Assembly: GCA_026874595.1 (NCBI GenBank) | Contig: CM049311.1 | Span: forward strand, 73,226,953 to 73,290,952 | DNA from: Sipunculus nudus | Taxonomy: Eukaryota > Annelida > Sipuncula > Golfingiida > Sipunculidae | Direction of reading: 5' to 3' | DNA: 64,000 nucleotides | In this document: one piece after another, positions 39,101-49,779 of the stretch | Numbering within the stretch: the first letter of the stretch is position 1 | Layout of the letters: each line of letters starts with the position of its first letter | Position numbers and translations under genes: made by a program | The notes under the pieces: generated by a model | Seen by the model: the letters and a program-made list of their open reading frames with translations, nothing else | What the model was told of the DNA's origin: nothing | Database searches by the model: none

Positions 39101-39436
39101 AAAACCTCTTCCTGATAGCAACCCTCGGTTTCTTATATGAAGACCACTCATAGTTTAGGAGCTTGACAAACTCTTGCATATAAAACCAGGTTAAAATTTC
39201 ACTTAAGATATTAAAATTGCATACATTCATGATTCCTACCCACACTTTGGATAAACTGTAATATTTGCATTTCATTTTGTTTCAGTAACTGAAATATTAG
39301 TGTTTGTTTTTGTTTCAGGCGACTGGACTACTTCATTTTGTCAAAAAGATTATTACCAAACCTGTGTGACAGCTTGATCAGGAAGGATGTATTTGGCAGT
39401 GATCACTGTCCAATAGTATTGCTCATGAATTTCTGA
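24181..39436 (+). CDS. APEX1: AP endonuclease (APE1/exonuclease III family), 8 exons, 313 aa
   Basis: Cleaves DNA 5' to abasic sites in nuclear base-excision repair. Coding exons: 24181-24198, 25096-25146, 27242-27397, 30013-30211, 33611-33682, 33909-34055, 38275-38455, 39319-39436. All introns are GT-AG and phases join without a break. The start ATG opens a lysine-rich tail (MGRKRK, then [13 protein letters not shown]) that can act as a nuclear signal. The catalytic residues of the family are all present: N66 (SSWNING), E94 (CVQETKC), Y166 (YIPNAGR), D206 and N208 (CGDLNVAH), D278 (WRLDYF), D303 and H304 (GSDHCPI). Length is close to the 318 residues of human APE1. Ser63 stands where the mammalian redox cysteine (Cys65) lies, so mammal-like redox activation of transcription factors is not expected. 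Introns hold many repeats. It is a single-copy-looking, intact gene. Confidence 0.96.
24630..24705. repeat. Two adjacent GC-rich hairpins in intron 1
   Basis: GGGGAACCTTGGTTCCCC is a perfect inverted repeat around two bases. It is followed within 20 bases by GTGGGGGCGGAGCCCCCAC, another stem. They stand out in AT-rich DNA and may be the end of a mobile element. Confidence 0.5.
24811..24885 (+). repeat. tRNA-derived SINE head or tRNA relic (intron 1)
   Basis: TAGCGTGTAGG at 24819-24829 matches a pol III A box apart from one position. GGTTCGATTCC at 24851-24861 is a perfect B box, correctly spaced from it. No clear acceptor stem closes the structure, so a functional tRNA is unlikely. A SINE or a decayed tRNA is preferred. 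Confidence 0.5.
25461..25736. mobile_element. Harbinger-type MITE, copy 2 (intron 2)
   Basis: A 276-bp relative of the element at 12532. Its termini are GGCAAAAAAGTATGGTTCTC and the complement of GTGCCTCAGAACCATA, and it is flanked by TAA at 25458-25460 and 25737-25739. It is non-coding. Confidence 0.7.
26491..26965 (+). repeat. Dispersed repeat opening with an AGCTCA hairpin (intron 2)
   Basis: It opens with TTTAGCTCAGCTGACTATAA, pairing with GTCATCTGAGCT, followed by a GTCCGTCC-rich stretch. It then has a body shared with 31588-32340, 56230-56930 and 56940-57570 (blocks such as AGATGTCCCCAAGATCTCCT). Confidence 0.65.
28271..29487 (+). repeat. Dispersed repeat with both ends (intron 3)
   Basis: It starts with the same AGCTCA hairpin and GTCCGTCC stretch as the repeat at 26491. 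It contains two tandem copies of a segment of about 300 bp (near 28380-28690 and 28690-29020) and includes GGTGGCGCCACCTG near 28604. It ends in CAGCTGGGCGTCATGGCC followed by CATTGGCCGCTAG, a hairpin also found at 37150-37182. It is non-coding. The body plan (end hairpins and tandem core) parallels the pearl-like elements. Confidence 0.6.
31588..32340 (+). repeat. Dispersed repeat (intron 4)
   Basis: It opens TAGCTCACCTGACTACAAGT and shares its body with the copies at 26491 and 56230, including AAACCCATTGTTACACTTCA and AAGACTGCCTAATAT. Confidence 0.65.
34080..35200 (+). mobile_element. pogo/Tigger-like (CENP-B type) transposon remnant (intron 6)
   Basis: The left end CAGTAGAACGTCGAATATCT, preceded by TA (34078-34079), resembles Tigger/pogo terminal repeats. 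At about 34800-34950 a broken plus-strand frame reads [16 protein letters not shown], then after a 1-nt shift [20 protein letters not shown]. This matches the N-terminal CENP-B/pogo helix-turn-helix. The catalytic domain is absent. The right end is not clear, and the coordinate given is approximate. The element begins only 24 bases after the exon 6 splice donor. Confidence 0.6.
36180..37185 (+). repeat. Dispersed repeat with ~300-bp tandem core (intron 6)
   Basis: Successive similar blocks contain CTCAGGAGTGATTTGCC, CATCCATCTTA and near-palindromes such as AGGTGGCGCCACATAC and AGGTGGTACCACCTACC. The 3' end is GAATTCAGCTGAGCATCATG plus a GGCCCATGGGCC hairpin, as in the intron 3 copy. Confidence 0.6.
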
Positions 39437-40510
39437 TACTGGGGTAACACCTGTCACCATGGTTTCATGTTGTACCATAAACTTCCCTGAAAAAACATCA
39501 GGTGTGTTCAGACAGCATTTTAGTGTGTAAATTAAATCCTTGTTTTTTTACAGGATGTAAAATTAGAGGCCCTGTGAATTAGATTAACCTGATTTCCATA
39601 AAGAGAGCAAGCAGACTTTAAATTAAAAAACAAAAGGTCTCTAGCAGATACACACAGGTTTCCATATTATGCTATAAATATTATATAAGATTATGCAATA
39701 GAGTAATTCAATTATTTTTGCAGTGGGACTTTTAATAAAAGAACTGCTGACTGGAATTACAGTGAACTTCAAGGATTTGACATAGTTGTGACATGTAAGA
39801 CAAGACTGACAAATGTGTTTGAATCAAAGTTTCTTTTGACTTGGCAAAGTGATCTGAGCATCAAGGTATTTATCATTTTTGAGAAATGTTGTTTTTAATA
39901 TATGTGCTTAAAGTTTATTTACCATATATTCACATATATCAATTCCTAAATATTAAATAAAAATATTTAATCAAAATAAAGGGCAAACAATAGATTTTAG
40001 ATTTAGGTTTGAATAGTATCTAAATTCAGAAAAGCTTGAACAGTGCCTTTAGGAGTTTTTTTCCTTAGAAATTTTGTCCCCCTTCTTAAATATTCCACAT
40101 TGAAAAATTTTAAAATATGTACTACATCATATTACTGCAAACTGTAATGGAGAACTGTTGATAGACCAGAGAGTTTTTCTTACCAGCATGGCACCTCCAC
40201 TGAGAAGGCAGCATATTTTCATTGTAATATTGTATGGACATATATTTATAGAAGTAAATGGCATTTTGGGTATTGCCTTCCTTTTAATCTTAAGGTAACA
40301 TTTTAGGCTGAGGAATGAAACGACGGTCTGAAGGCCAATACTATGAGGGCACTACAAAACAAGCTTGTTATAATATTTTTACTAAAAGGCCACACATGTT
40401 ACCAACACAATCAGTTGTGTTCATTCACTTCCAACAGCCCAGGTGTCAGCACTATCACACATCCAGGGTCTTAGTTTGTTGTCAGTTTCATTCTAAGACT
40501 GCATTAATAA
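39437..40510. other. AP endonuclease 3' UTR and downstream DNA
   Basis: AT-rich sequence after the stop codon with a candidate poly(A) signal at 39734. No second gene was seen. Confidence 0.5.
39734..39739 (+). terminator. Candidate polyadenylation signal of the AP endonuclease gene
   Basis: AATAAA occurs about 300 bases after the stop codon in AT-rich sequence. It is the first strong match downstream, but other A/T-rich variants exist nearby. Confidence 0.35.
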
Positions 40511-40845
40511 GCACAATGATGTCACATATGACCCCAGTGTATTTAAGCTTGCTGATACTGTGCATCACTGAGCACAATGATGTCACATATGACCCCAGTG
40601 TATTTAAGCTTGCTGATACTGTGCATCACTGAGCACAGTGATGTCACATATGACCCCAGTGCTGATACTGTGCATCACTGAGCACAATGTCACATGACCC
40701 CAGTGCATTCAGGCATGCTGATACTGTGCATCACTGAGCACAATGATGTCACGTGACCCCGGTGCATTCAGGCTTGCTGATACTGTGCATCACTGAGCAC
40801 AATCATGTCATGTGACCCCAGTGCATTAAACCTTTGTGATACAGG
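40511..40845. repeat. Minisatellite, ~61-bp unit, about six copies
   Basis: The unit runs GCACAATGATGTCACATATG, ACCCCAGTG..., CTGATACTGTGCATCACTGA. Spacings between units are 61, 61, 49, 57 and 59 bases. It lies in the intergenic region downstream of the AP endonuclease gene. Confidence 0.9.
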
Positions 40846-40859
40846 ACATGCTGAAATTG

Positions 40860-43800
40860 TTATTCATGATGTAACAGTAAATATTACTTGGGCCGAATGT
40901 CAAGTAGTTTCATTGCTGACATCATCACTGTGTTCAGCACTGATGCAGGCCGATACCGAATGTTTTGGCTGATGCTATCATATTGCATTGGCTGATGTAC
41001 CGGTACCTTCATTTGGTTGGTAATATGCTTGACCTGTTTATAAATATAAATTTATATATAACAGGGTAAACAATGAAATTCAAGGTGCAATTGTAGAGAA
41101 TCCTTGATTATATATTTACTGTATCTAAAAGTATCTAAAATTCCTCATTGAAATTTTTTGTAGGATATTAAGATAACAAGTCTGATCAAGTCAGGGTTGG
41201 GATGCTTATTAGGTTGCTTTCAGTATTTCAGCCACAACCAGTGTGCTTGGTTTGTGTACACCATACTTATGTTGAAACAGAGACTTCTGTGCATTTTGTT
41301 CGGTTGAATCCTATAATCTTTACTGCCGTTTTGTAATCTGCATTTTATAATAAAATCAGGGAAATATACACTTGGTGTATTCTTATTTATTCCTTTGCTT
41401 TGAGTTTGTGGTGCAGTGAACCAATAAGTTACTGTCAATCACACAAAATCTCCTAAGTGTGAGATATAAAGAACATCAAGACATGTCTGATTTATGATGT
41501 TTATTATATGGGCTAAAGAAAACAGAAAATAAAATATAAAACAAAATGGCAGGTTTATGTGCTGGCTGTGAAGAAGCAAGCAAATCACCAACAAAAATTC
41601 TTAAAATAAATACTCCCTATATATCTCTCGTTGTTATTACACATTGAGAAAATGAGATTTTCCATGAATTGTATTTGGCATTATCACAAAATTCAAGCAA
41701 AAAATGCTGTTGATTGATGAAGTGATAATATTTATGATTTTGCTAACTGCAATTTTAACAAACAAAAGTAGGCTATTACTTAACACATTTCACTCTTTCA
41801 AAATTACTCTTCCCATATCCACTTCCTTCCATGATAAGTGAATTAACCTCTCCACACTCGTGTCCCATAAATACAAAACTTCTCCATAGTTTAAACTCTT
41901 TTTATTGGTACTTAGATTTTTGTCCCTTCAAAACCCTTCATGCCCAAACCGTTATCTCCCACTACAGAAGAAGCATTATGCATTAATTTTACAAGATATT
42001 TTATACTATGTAAATAATATGTTGAAATATACCTGTAATATAAGTTTTTTTTTAAAAATAATCTGATAAAATGATATTCTCCAGAAGGACTAATGGGTCC
42101 ACCCCCATCAGAGATGTCATGAAGTTACATTCTGACATCCATATTTATAATAATGGTTGAATAAATGATGCACAATGAGGCCTGCATAACACTTTGAAGC
42201 CCCTTGCTACATAATTATATAATTGTAGTCTTTGTATCCAATCATCTATAGGATAAAAGCTATTAATAATAACATGGTTAATAACAGCCACAAGGGAAAA
42301 AGAGGCAACAAACTGCTAAACTACATAATCACATTTTTCAGGAAACTATATTGCACATCAAAACACTGAGATCATTAACATGTTGAAGTAAAACTTTTAA
42401 ACGTGTCATCCGGAACTTGTTTAATGACAGTGACACAACAACAAACAGAAAACTTAATGATTGTTAAAGATTCAGTTTCACAGCAATCAGCTATACTATT
42501 AATGAATTCAGTAGCACAGCACAAAGCTTTATGATTGGTTAAAAAAATATCAGTTACACAGCATAAAGCTTTATGATTGGTTAAAAAATTCAAATTACCA
42601 TGATCACCACCAGAGTTCCCTCTGCATCACTTATTTGTTTTTACATAATCAACAGCAATCTCACCTAGCAAGATTAAAATCTGATTGAAATTCAGTCTTG
42701 ACTGAGATCAACCCTGATATTATTTCTGCACTGAAAAATTCTGGATATCTAAATATATTTATACATACATATAAATTTACCCACATATGTAGGGGAGTGG
42801 AACATCAGTAGAACAATACATTTTTTGTATGGCCTAAATAGAAGTCCTAGAAATGTAAAATAAGGATAATACAACATATCCACACATTTCAGTAAAACAC
42901 AGGTAACAGCGTCAGGCAGACACTTTAGCATTGTATATGGAATACATGTAGACATTATATGATAGAAATCATTTTGATAATTTTATTAACTGTTTGTTTC
43001 CACCAAAATCTACACCTACACCTGTAAGTTGGGGGGATAATATGTTTCAAATTTTATAATATCTTCCTTCACCATTTTGTTAACAAAAGTAAAACAGTTA
43101 TAGATTGAACAAGAATACAAATTCACCTCAAGACAATCTGCATAATTTTGAAGACCATAAGATAAATGAGACTTGAATCAGGATACATGGACACACAGAC
43201 TAAAGCTGTATATATAAGTTATAATCCCTTTTCGAGCTATAAACAGTTTCGACCGATGTATCAATAAATTAGCATCCCCATGTTTAATTCTAAAGGTCTG
43301 AAAACAGTCTAGAATATCATGCTGATCGAGTACACATTGTACTTAGACCTTCAGTTTTAATGTCTATGGTCAAGGCTAATTACTAATCCAATTAAACATA
43401 TGCAGTACCTATGATGTCTGTTTTAAGTCTATTAAGCTGCTGTCTAAATCCTACCTGAACAGGACAAGGTTTAAAATATATTTTAAAATTTTTTGTGATT
43501 TAAACAGAATGTACAGTGCTCTGTTGCATCACACTTATGGACCTAGAGGAACCAACAATTCATAAACATTTAGTTTTAAGTCCCAGGTCAAACCAATTAC
43601 TCGTGTATATCTGTATGTATGTGATAGACTAGAAAAACAATGGAGGCAGTGTACAAACCAAACAAACAATATAACAGCAATATATAAAAACAAGTCACTC
43701 GGCTCAATGGAATGTGTGCTGATAAAAAGTGACTATACACAAACATCTGGCTGACAACAGACCAAAAATAAAAGTCTATAACAATACACTACAGAAAATC

Positions 43801-44635
43801 AACATACATACAATAAATAAGCCATTTGCATAACGTAATAAAATATAATAAACAGAGACAACCACCCAAAATGGTGATTAAAGAGACTGATCTGATAATA
43901 ATTTTAAACTTTAAACATGAACATTATACTGGCTCTAAACAGAAAATAAATCTGTTCCTCAGTGTTCTGGTGTGTGTGTGTGTTCAGACACCCACAGACC
44001 AGAAAACATCTTTCCAACTGGTAAATATTACCCTGTCCATTAGGAAATAACATACTACTTTTTTTTATACATATTCCATCCAAGGAAATGAAAGTCAGAA
44101 ATACATTTCAACTATTCAAGTAATTTAAGTATAAAAAATAAAATTTTTGCACAACAACATTTTTCCTAAAATTGAAAAATTAATATTCATAAAACAGCAG
44201 TTTGCTTCACTGGAAGAAACAAATCAAAGCCTCATTTATTATTTACCTTACAGTAGAATGGACATTGACTGGTTGCTTTCATTATAAACAGACTTGCTCC
44301 TTCCTTCAGGAGTTCAAGTACACACACAGGCTTCACATCACAAGTATCGAGACAGGTCGGACATAATTACAATGTAATAAATAACAATATTATTCCAGTT
44401 TACTTTGAATACAACCAGAAAAAACTGAAATCAAAAAATGTTAAATCTCTAGATGGGGAAGATAAACAATATTATCTGTGGTATTTCTGTAAAAAACAAA
44501 ATATAAATAAATAAAATTTTATATATAGTTCTTCATTACGGGGCTGAATCCATAAACTAGGCAAGTGAAAATGAGGAGCCAATAACGGGCAAATGATATG
44601 ACTCATGTGTCTCTCAGCCCAATATGGTTCTACAA
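40860..44635. other. Between-gene region, possibly tetraspanin 3' UTR
   Basis: AT-rich sequence relatively free of recognised mobile elements. Open frames are short and without domains. It lies downstream of both convergent genes, and part of it could be long 3' UTR, which sequence alone cannot show. Confidence 0.4.
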
Positions 44636-44639
44636 CCCA

Positions 44640-45075
44640 TGTGGTTCCATGACCCATGTGGTTCTATGACATATGTGGTTCTATGACCATTGAGGTTCTA
44701 TGACCCAAGTGGTTCTACAACCCATGTGGGTCTATGACCAATCTGGGTCTATGACCCATGTAGTTCAATGACCCATCTGGTTCTATGACCCATGAGGTTC
44801 TACTTCCTATGATGTTCTATGACCCATGTGGTTCTACGATCCATGTGGTTCTACTACCTATGAGGTTCTATGACCCATGTGGTTCTATGACCCATGTGGT
44901 TCTACTTCCTATGATGTTCTATGACCCATGTGGTTCTACGATCCATGTGGTTCTACTACCTATGAGATTCTATGACCCATGTGGTTCTATGACCCATGTG
45001 GTTCTACTTCCTATGAGGTTCTTTGACCCATGTGGTTCTACGATCCATGTGGTTCTATGACCCATGTGGTTCAAG
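44640..45075. repeat. Minisatellite, 17-bp unit with 102-bp higher-order period
   Basis: The unit TATGACCCATGTGGTTC and variants (CTACGATCC, CTACTTCCTATGATG) are repeated about 25 times. A block of six units (102 bp) recurs. The plus-strand open frame through it is a by-product. Confidence 0.9.
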
Positions 45076-45824
45076 TATCAAACTAGGCTCCTGAATGTGA
45101 CACATCTCACACACAGGTACATTATTTTAGCTACACTCTGGGCAATGCCTAATGCACTCTGCACATATACACACACATAGGTTTTGAGCTTAACAAGGAT
45201 CTAAGCCATCAAATGCAATTCTAACAGCTGGCATTTAATCTCAACATATCATTTGTTCAGGCAGCTAGTGGCCAACTAAGGTGTACAAATGTATTTGTGC
45301 ATATAAATAAACCACTGTGGTGACCTGAAGGAAAAAGTGCATAGGAGCAACCAGAATGTTGTGTATATAACATCACTACAGTTCCTGGTATTTAAAGATA
45401 CATATATATACATAATGTTAGAAATACAATGTGTCAATCAATACACACTGCTGAATGCAATAACAGCAATTGAAACAAATAACAAATGCAAAATAGTCAC
45501 TTTTTTCAGAGAATAAAAGTGTAAGACAACACTTAATAAATGGTACCTGTAAAGACCATGCAAAACACATATAGTTTATTTACAATATTTTTCTAAATCT
45601 CCTTGGAAAAGCCAGGATCAGCCATCATTTGTTTACCAATAATAATCATTTTATTATTCAATCTATGACTGGAATATGGAATCCACCTTATAATATTATT
45701 AATAAGTAATCACCTTCAACATAAACCTGAAGACAGTATGTTCATTCTCTGCGACAGTAGTAATAATCTTATGATTTCCTGAATGTTATAAAGTTAAGCT
45801 ATATTATATGAACACTGACACAAA

Positions 45825-45836
45825 TCATAAGTCATT

Positions 45837-45898
<62 letters not shown>

Positions 45899-45907
45899 AA
45901 TGACTTA

Positions 45908-45910
<3 letters not shown>
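45825..45910. repeat. 86-bp palindrome built on a (TA)n core
   Basis: TCATAAGTCATTTTGA, then (AT)n, then the exact complement TTCAAAATGACTTATGA. It is immediately followed by a second TA array (45911-45967). Confidence 0.9.
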
Positions 45911-45968
<58 letters not shown>

Positions 45969-45970
<2 letters not shown>

Positions 45971-46112
45971 GCATGAGAAATTTCAGGAAATTTAGGAATT
46001 TCCATTTCAGGAAATTTTACATCTGTCACTTAATTCTTACATTTATAACAATATGATCTGCCAGGACCTCCACCAATTTTTAAGAAAATTTCTCTTGGGT
46101 CTTCTCTCATGC

Positions 46113-46114
<2 letters not shown>
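45969..46114. mobile_element. Small MITE candidate between TA arrays
   Basis: About 146 bp with short inverted ends (AGGCATGAGA at the left, TCTCATGCCT at the right). TA microsatellites lie on both sides (45911-45967 and 46117-46164), consistent with insertion at TA. There is no coding. Confidence 0.4.
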
Positions 46115-46116
<2 letters not shown>

Positions 46117-46166
<50 letters not shown>

Positions 46167-46491
46167 CATACCATGTTTATTATATCTTATGCAGAATCAC
46201 ATGAACTGGTAAATTAACTAAATACATAAGTGACATAAGACACTGTAAAATCTATAAATAGACATACAATAAATTATCTCAACTCAATCTAGTTCCAACA
46301 AACAAGATGTGGGGCACGTACATGTTAGAGATCAGTGAAATGGGATGATATAGGCAGGTCTGAGATTCAAACATTTAGAGGTCTTTCAAATCTAAATAGA
46401 ATGTTCCAGGATTCTAAACACATGGTTTTAGATTGTACAAATCTTATTATGATATCAAGAAATTCTAAAAACACACACAATATATATATAT

Positions 46492-46525
<34 letters not shown>

Positions 46526-46526
46526 T
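46117..46526. repeat. TA microsatellites flanking ordinary AT-rich DNA
   Basis: TA runs lie at about 46117-46164 and 46481-46526. The sequence between them shows nothing recognisable. Confidence 0.8.
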
Positions 46527-47259
46527 TAAAGATATGTAAATTATAAACAAATGAAGATATGGCACAGCAGATTCTGCTGTGACACAGAGTGATGCTAAGA
46601 GTCAGATGATATCACAACAGACCTGAACATGATAACCAACGACTCTAGGTATAAACCGATATCACACAAGACCTAAATATGATATCCAGAGATTCAAAGC
46701 ATAAGAAGATATCACAACTTACTTGAGAATGATACCCAGATATTGTAGGAAGACATCATAACAGGCTTGAATATAGAAATTCTATCAGGATATCATATCA
46801 TTTACAACAGATCTTACTAGAATATTAAGTGACTTTGGACATAGGAATATAATACAGCAGAACTGAACATAATAGCCACAGATTCTGTCAAAAATCGGTT
46901 CTAAGGAGCTTTCAAAGTCTCAAAGCAAACTTTGATATTAAGCACATCTGGCCTCAGCCTGCAATAGCTCAAAATGTCCCCCACCCCATTCCCCAGGAGA
47001 TCTTCTGCAGTTCTGAAGACTGAAGCCCTTAGTATGTGACCAGAACATTAGAACATTTACCATTAATTATTCTCGAACTGTATGACTGGTCTGCACTTAA
47101 CAAGAGAAAGAAGTAACAGAATTAAGGTCTCTGTAGATTTACCTGGAGCATAATTGATATAGAGAATACACATCTGGGAACACTCATACCTTATGAAGCA
47201 CATAATCATATCAAAACTAGATATTTCTTTGCACTGTAGGTGCCATAGTATCCCCAGAC

Positions 47260-48606
47260 AATTAACCCCCTCCCCCAGCCCTTGATAAGATGCATCTAAC
47301 CTGTAAGTTTGGTGACTGTACAAACAATTTTTTTTAGTTATTGCCGTAATTTCATTTTAACATTATCGTTGCTGTGACCTTGAAAAAATGTATCAAGGTC
47401 ATCCATGTTCAAATTTGACCTAGCCGTTGATAAGATGCATCAAACTTGTGGGTTTGGTGATTATACCTCAAATTCTTACAAAGTTATTCCATTTAAACAT
47501 CATTTTAGCAAGAAAACAACATAAGGTGGCACCACCTGTCATCTGCAGAAAACAATACTATCAAAGATCTCGTCATTTTGATTTTTGGACCAATCCATGC
47601 ATCCCTCAGTGAGATATTAAAGTTAACATCATTTCAGCATTATCGCCTCTGTGACCTTGAAAAATGCATCAAGGTCATCCATATTCGAACTTGGCCTAGC
47701 CCTTGATAAGATGCATCTAAACTGTAGGTTTGGTGACTGTACCACAAATTCTTTTTGAGTTATTGCCCTAATATTATTTTAGCATAATCGCTGCTGTGAC
47801 CTTGAATAATAACATCAAGGTCATCCATGTTCGAACTTGACCTAGCCATTGATAAGATGCGTCAAACCTGTGGGTTTGGTGACTGTACTTCAAATTCCTA
47901 CAAAGTTATTGTGTTAACATCATTTTAACAAGAAAGCGACACAAAGTGGCGCCACCTGTCTTCTGCAAAAGACAAAGCTATCCAAGATCTTCAGTCAATT
48001 TGATTTTTGGATCATTCCATGTATCCCTTACTGAGATATTAAAGATTTTGTGTGAATGTCACCAAATATGGGAATATTCAAGGTCAAGGCAACTCTTATC
48101 GGAAAGGTCATGACCCAAATTTAAATAAACATCAACCCATAACCCATATCTATGTATATGCATAGTACAAAAGAAATCTGTTCATCAGTTTTTGACTTAT
48201 AATGCTCACAGTACTGTCAAGTGGCAATTTTGGGGGTATTAAAAGGCACAAAAACAAGTAAAGAATAATAGGTGGCGCCACCAGTTTCTGGAATGTGACA
48301 ACGTTATCCATGATCTTCAATAACTTGATTTTGAGATCAATCCATGCAATATTTCTTGAGATATTTTAGAATTTGTGTGATTTTCCCCGAAATTCGACTT
48401 ATTCAAGGTCAAGGACACTCTCCTAGTAAAGGTCATGACCTTATTTTATATAGGCATCTTCCTCTCACCCATATCTATACATATACCAAGTTTGGTAAAG
48501 ATCCGTGAAATATTTTTTGAGTTATTGCGCCAACAAGATTTATATGTGGCGGCGGTGGGACCGGCATGAAAACATAGTATCCCCCGAATTTGTCTGGGGA
48601 TACAAT
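47260..48606 (+). repeat. Dispersed element with 421-bp repeated core and terminal hairpin
   Basis: GATAAGATGCATC-type blocks recur at about 47282/47703 and 47428/47849, i.e. a 421-bp period present twice. Each unit also carries GACCTTGAAAAATGCATCAA and GGTCATCC, and a GGTGGCACCACCTGTC near-palindrome (47526, 47947). It ends near a stem GTATCCCC...GGGGATAC (48579-48605) preceded by GGCGGCGGTGGGACCGG. A related end occurs at about 59365-59402. Confidence 0.6.
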
Positions 48607-49274
48607 AAATGATTTGTACTTCTTATTGTCATTGTCATAGTGTATCAGGCTGGAATGTTCACAAAACACAATTTTCTTAAGTTGTCCAAAAATGGACAAC
48701 TTTATGCATGAAAATGTATAAAATGTGGGTGGCGCCATCTAGCAAGACCATGGCAAGCACTCATCAAGAGGTTCACATGATATTTCCACTTAACTGTGGC
48801 ACAGACAGGCGCCTTACAGGTTACAGACAACCATCCTCTTGGCAACATGGCATCCCAGTGATGGGCCATAGACAAGCAAAAATCAAGAGCAGCACATACA
48901 CATGCATTGAGTAGAACTCAAAATATGTTGTCCAGAGGACAAATTCCATTTCCACTGACTGGTGGCAATTTTGTAAAATACATGCACAGCAGAACCTCAC
49001 CTAATGAACACACCTCAAAATATTGACCACTATTCATTTTTGTTCTTTACATAAGAACCATTTTATCGAAGTTCCAGTGGTGGTCTTAATTCTGAGGTTT
49101 TACTGAACATGCTTTTGTTTTTAAGAACTGAATATTCTAGAAAATAATAAAGTAAATTTACATATTATAAAATGTTTAAACAAAACAAAAAATCAACCTG
49201 AACCAGGTGAGATTATTTCCTAAGTAGGTGAGAACCATCAGATCATTTGTCACTGTAATAAGACATGTATCTAA

Positions 49275-49580
49275 GGCAAAAAAAACCAAAGGTATGCTTC
49301 TCAGGCATCACCCGCATCAATTTTAACCCCCCGCATCAAACATTTTTATTTTGATCTTCATCTTTCAAGTAGATAAAAAAAATACAATTTTGAAATGATT
49401 TCCTTTGTTATGTAGTGCTTTTACCTGTTTAGCATAAAAAAAACTGTTATTTTCATGCTTTTCCCTGGTCATAAGTCAGTTTTATCGAAACATACATAAT
49501 AAAGGTAAAAACAAATACTGCCCGCCCGCAGTGATTTCCGAAAAAAAGTGCCTGAGAACCATACCTTTATATTTTTGGCC
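49275..49580. mobile_element. Harbinger-type MITE, copy 3
   Basis: A 306-bp member of the family at 12532, with GGCAAAAAAAACCAAAGG and ATATTTTTGGCC termini. It is flanked by TAA at 49272-49274 and 49581-49583. Confidence 0.75.
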
Positions 49581-49779
49581 TAAATCATGATTTATGATTT
49601 CACTTGTGAGAAGTTCATTGGGAGATAGACAGATACACAGACAGACTAACTGATCACTATTACCAGTGTTACAGTGGAGATACATATCATTCTTCATAGC
49701 AGCATCTGACCTGGATATGATTTGAGTATGTAAAACTTGCTTTTGTGTATAAAAGAATTCATTAACACATAATTACAAA

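Noticed and set aside
44785-45060. 91-residue frame with repeated FYDPCGS motifs
   Set aside because: By-product of the 17-bp minisatellite.
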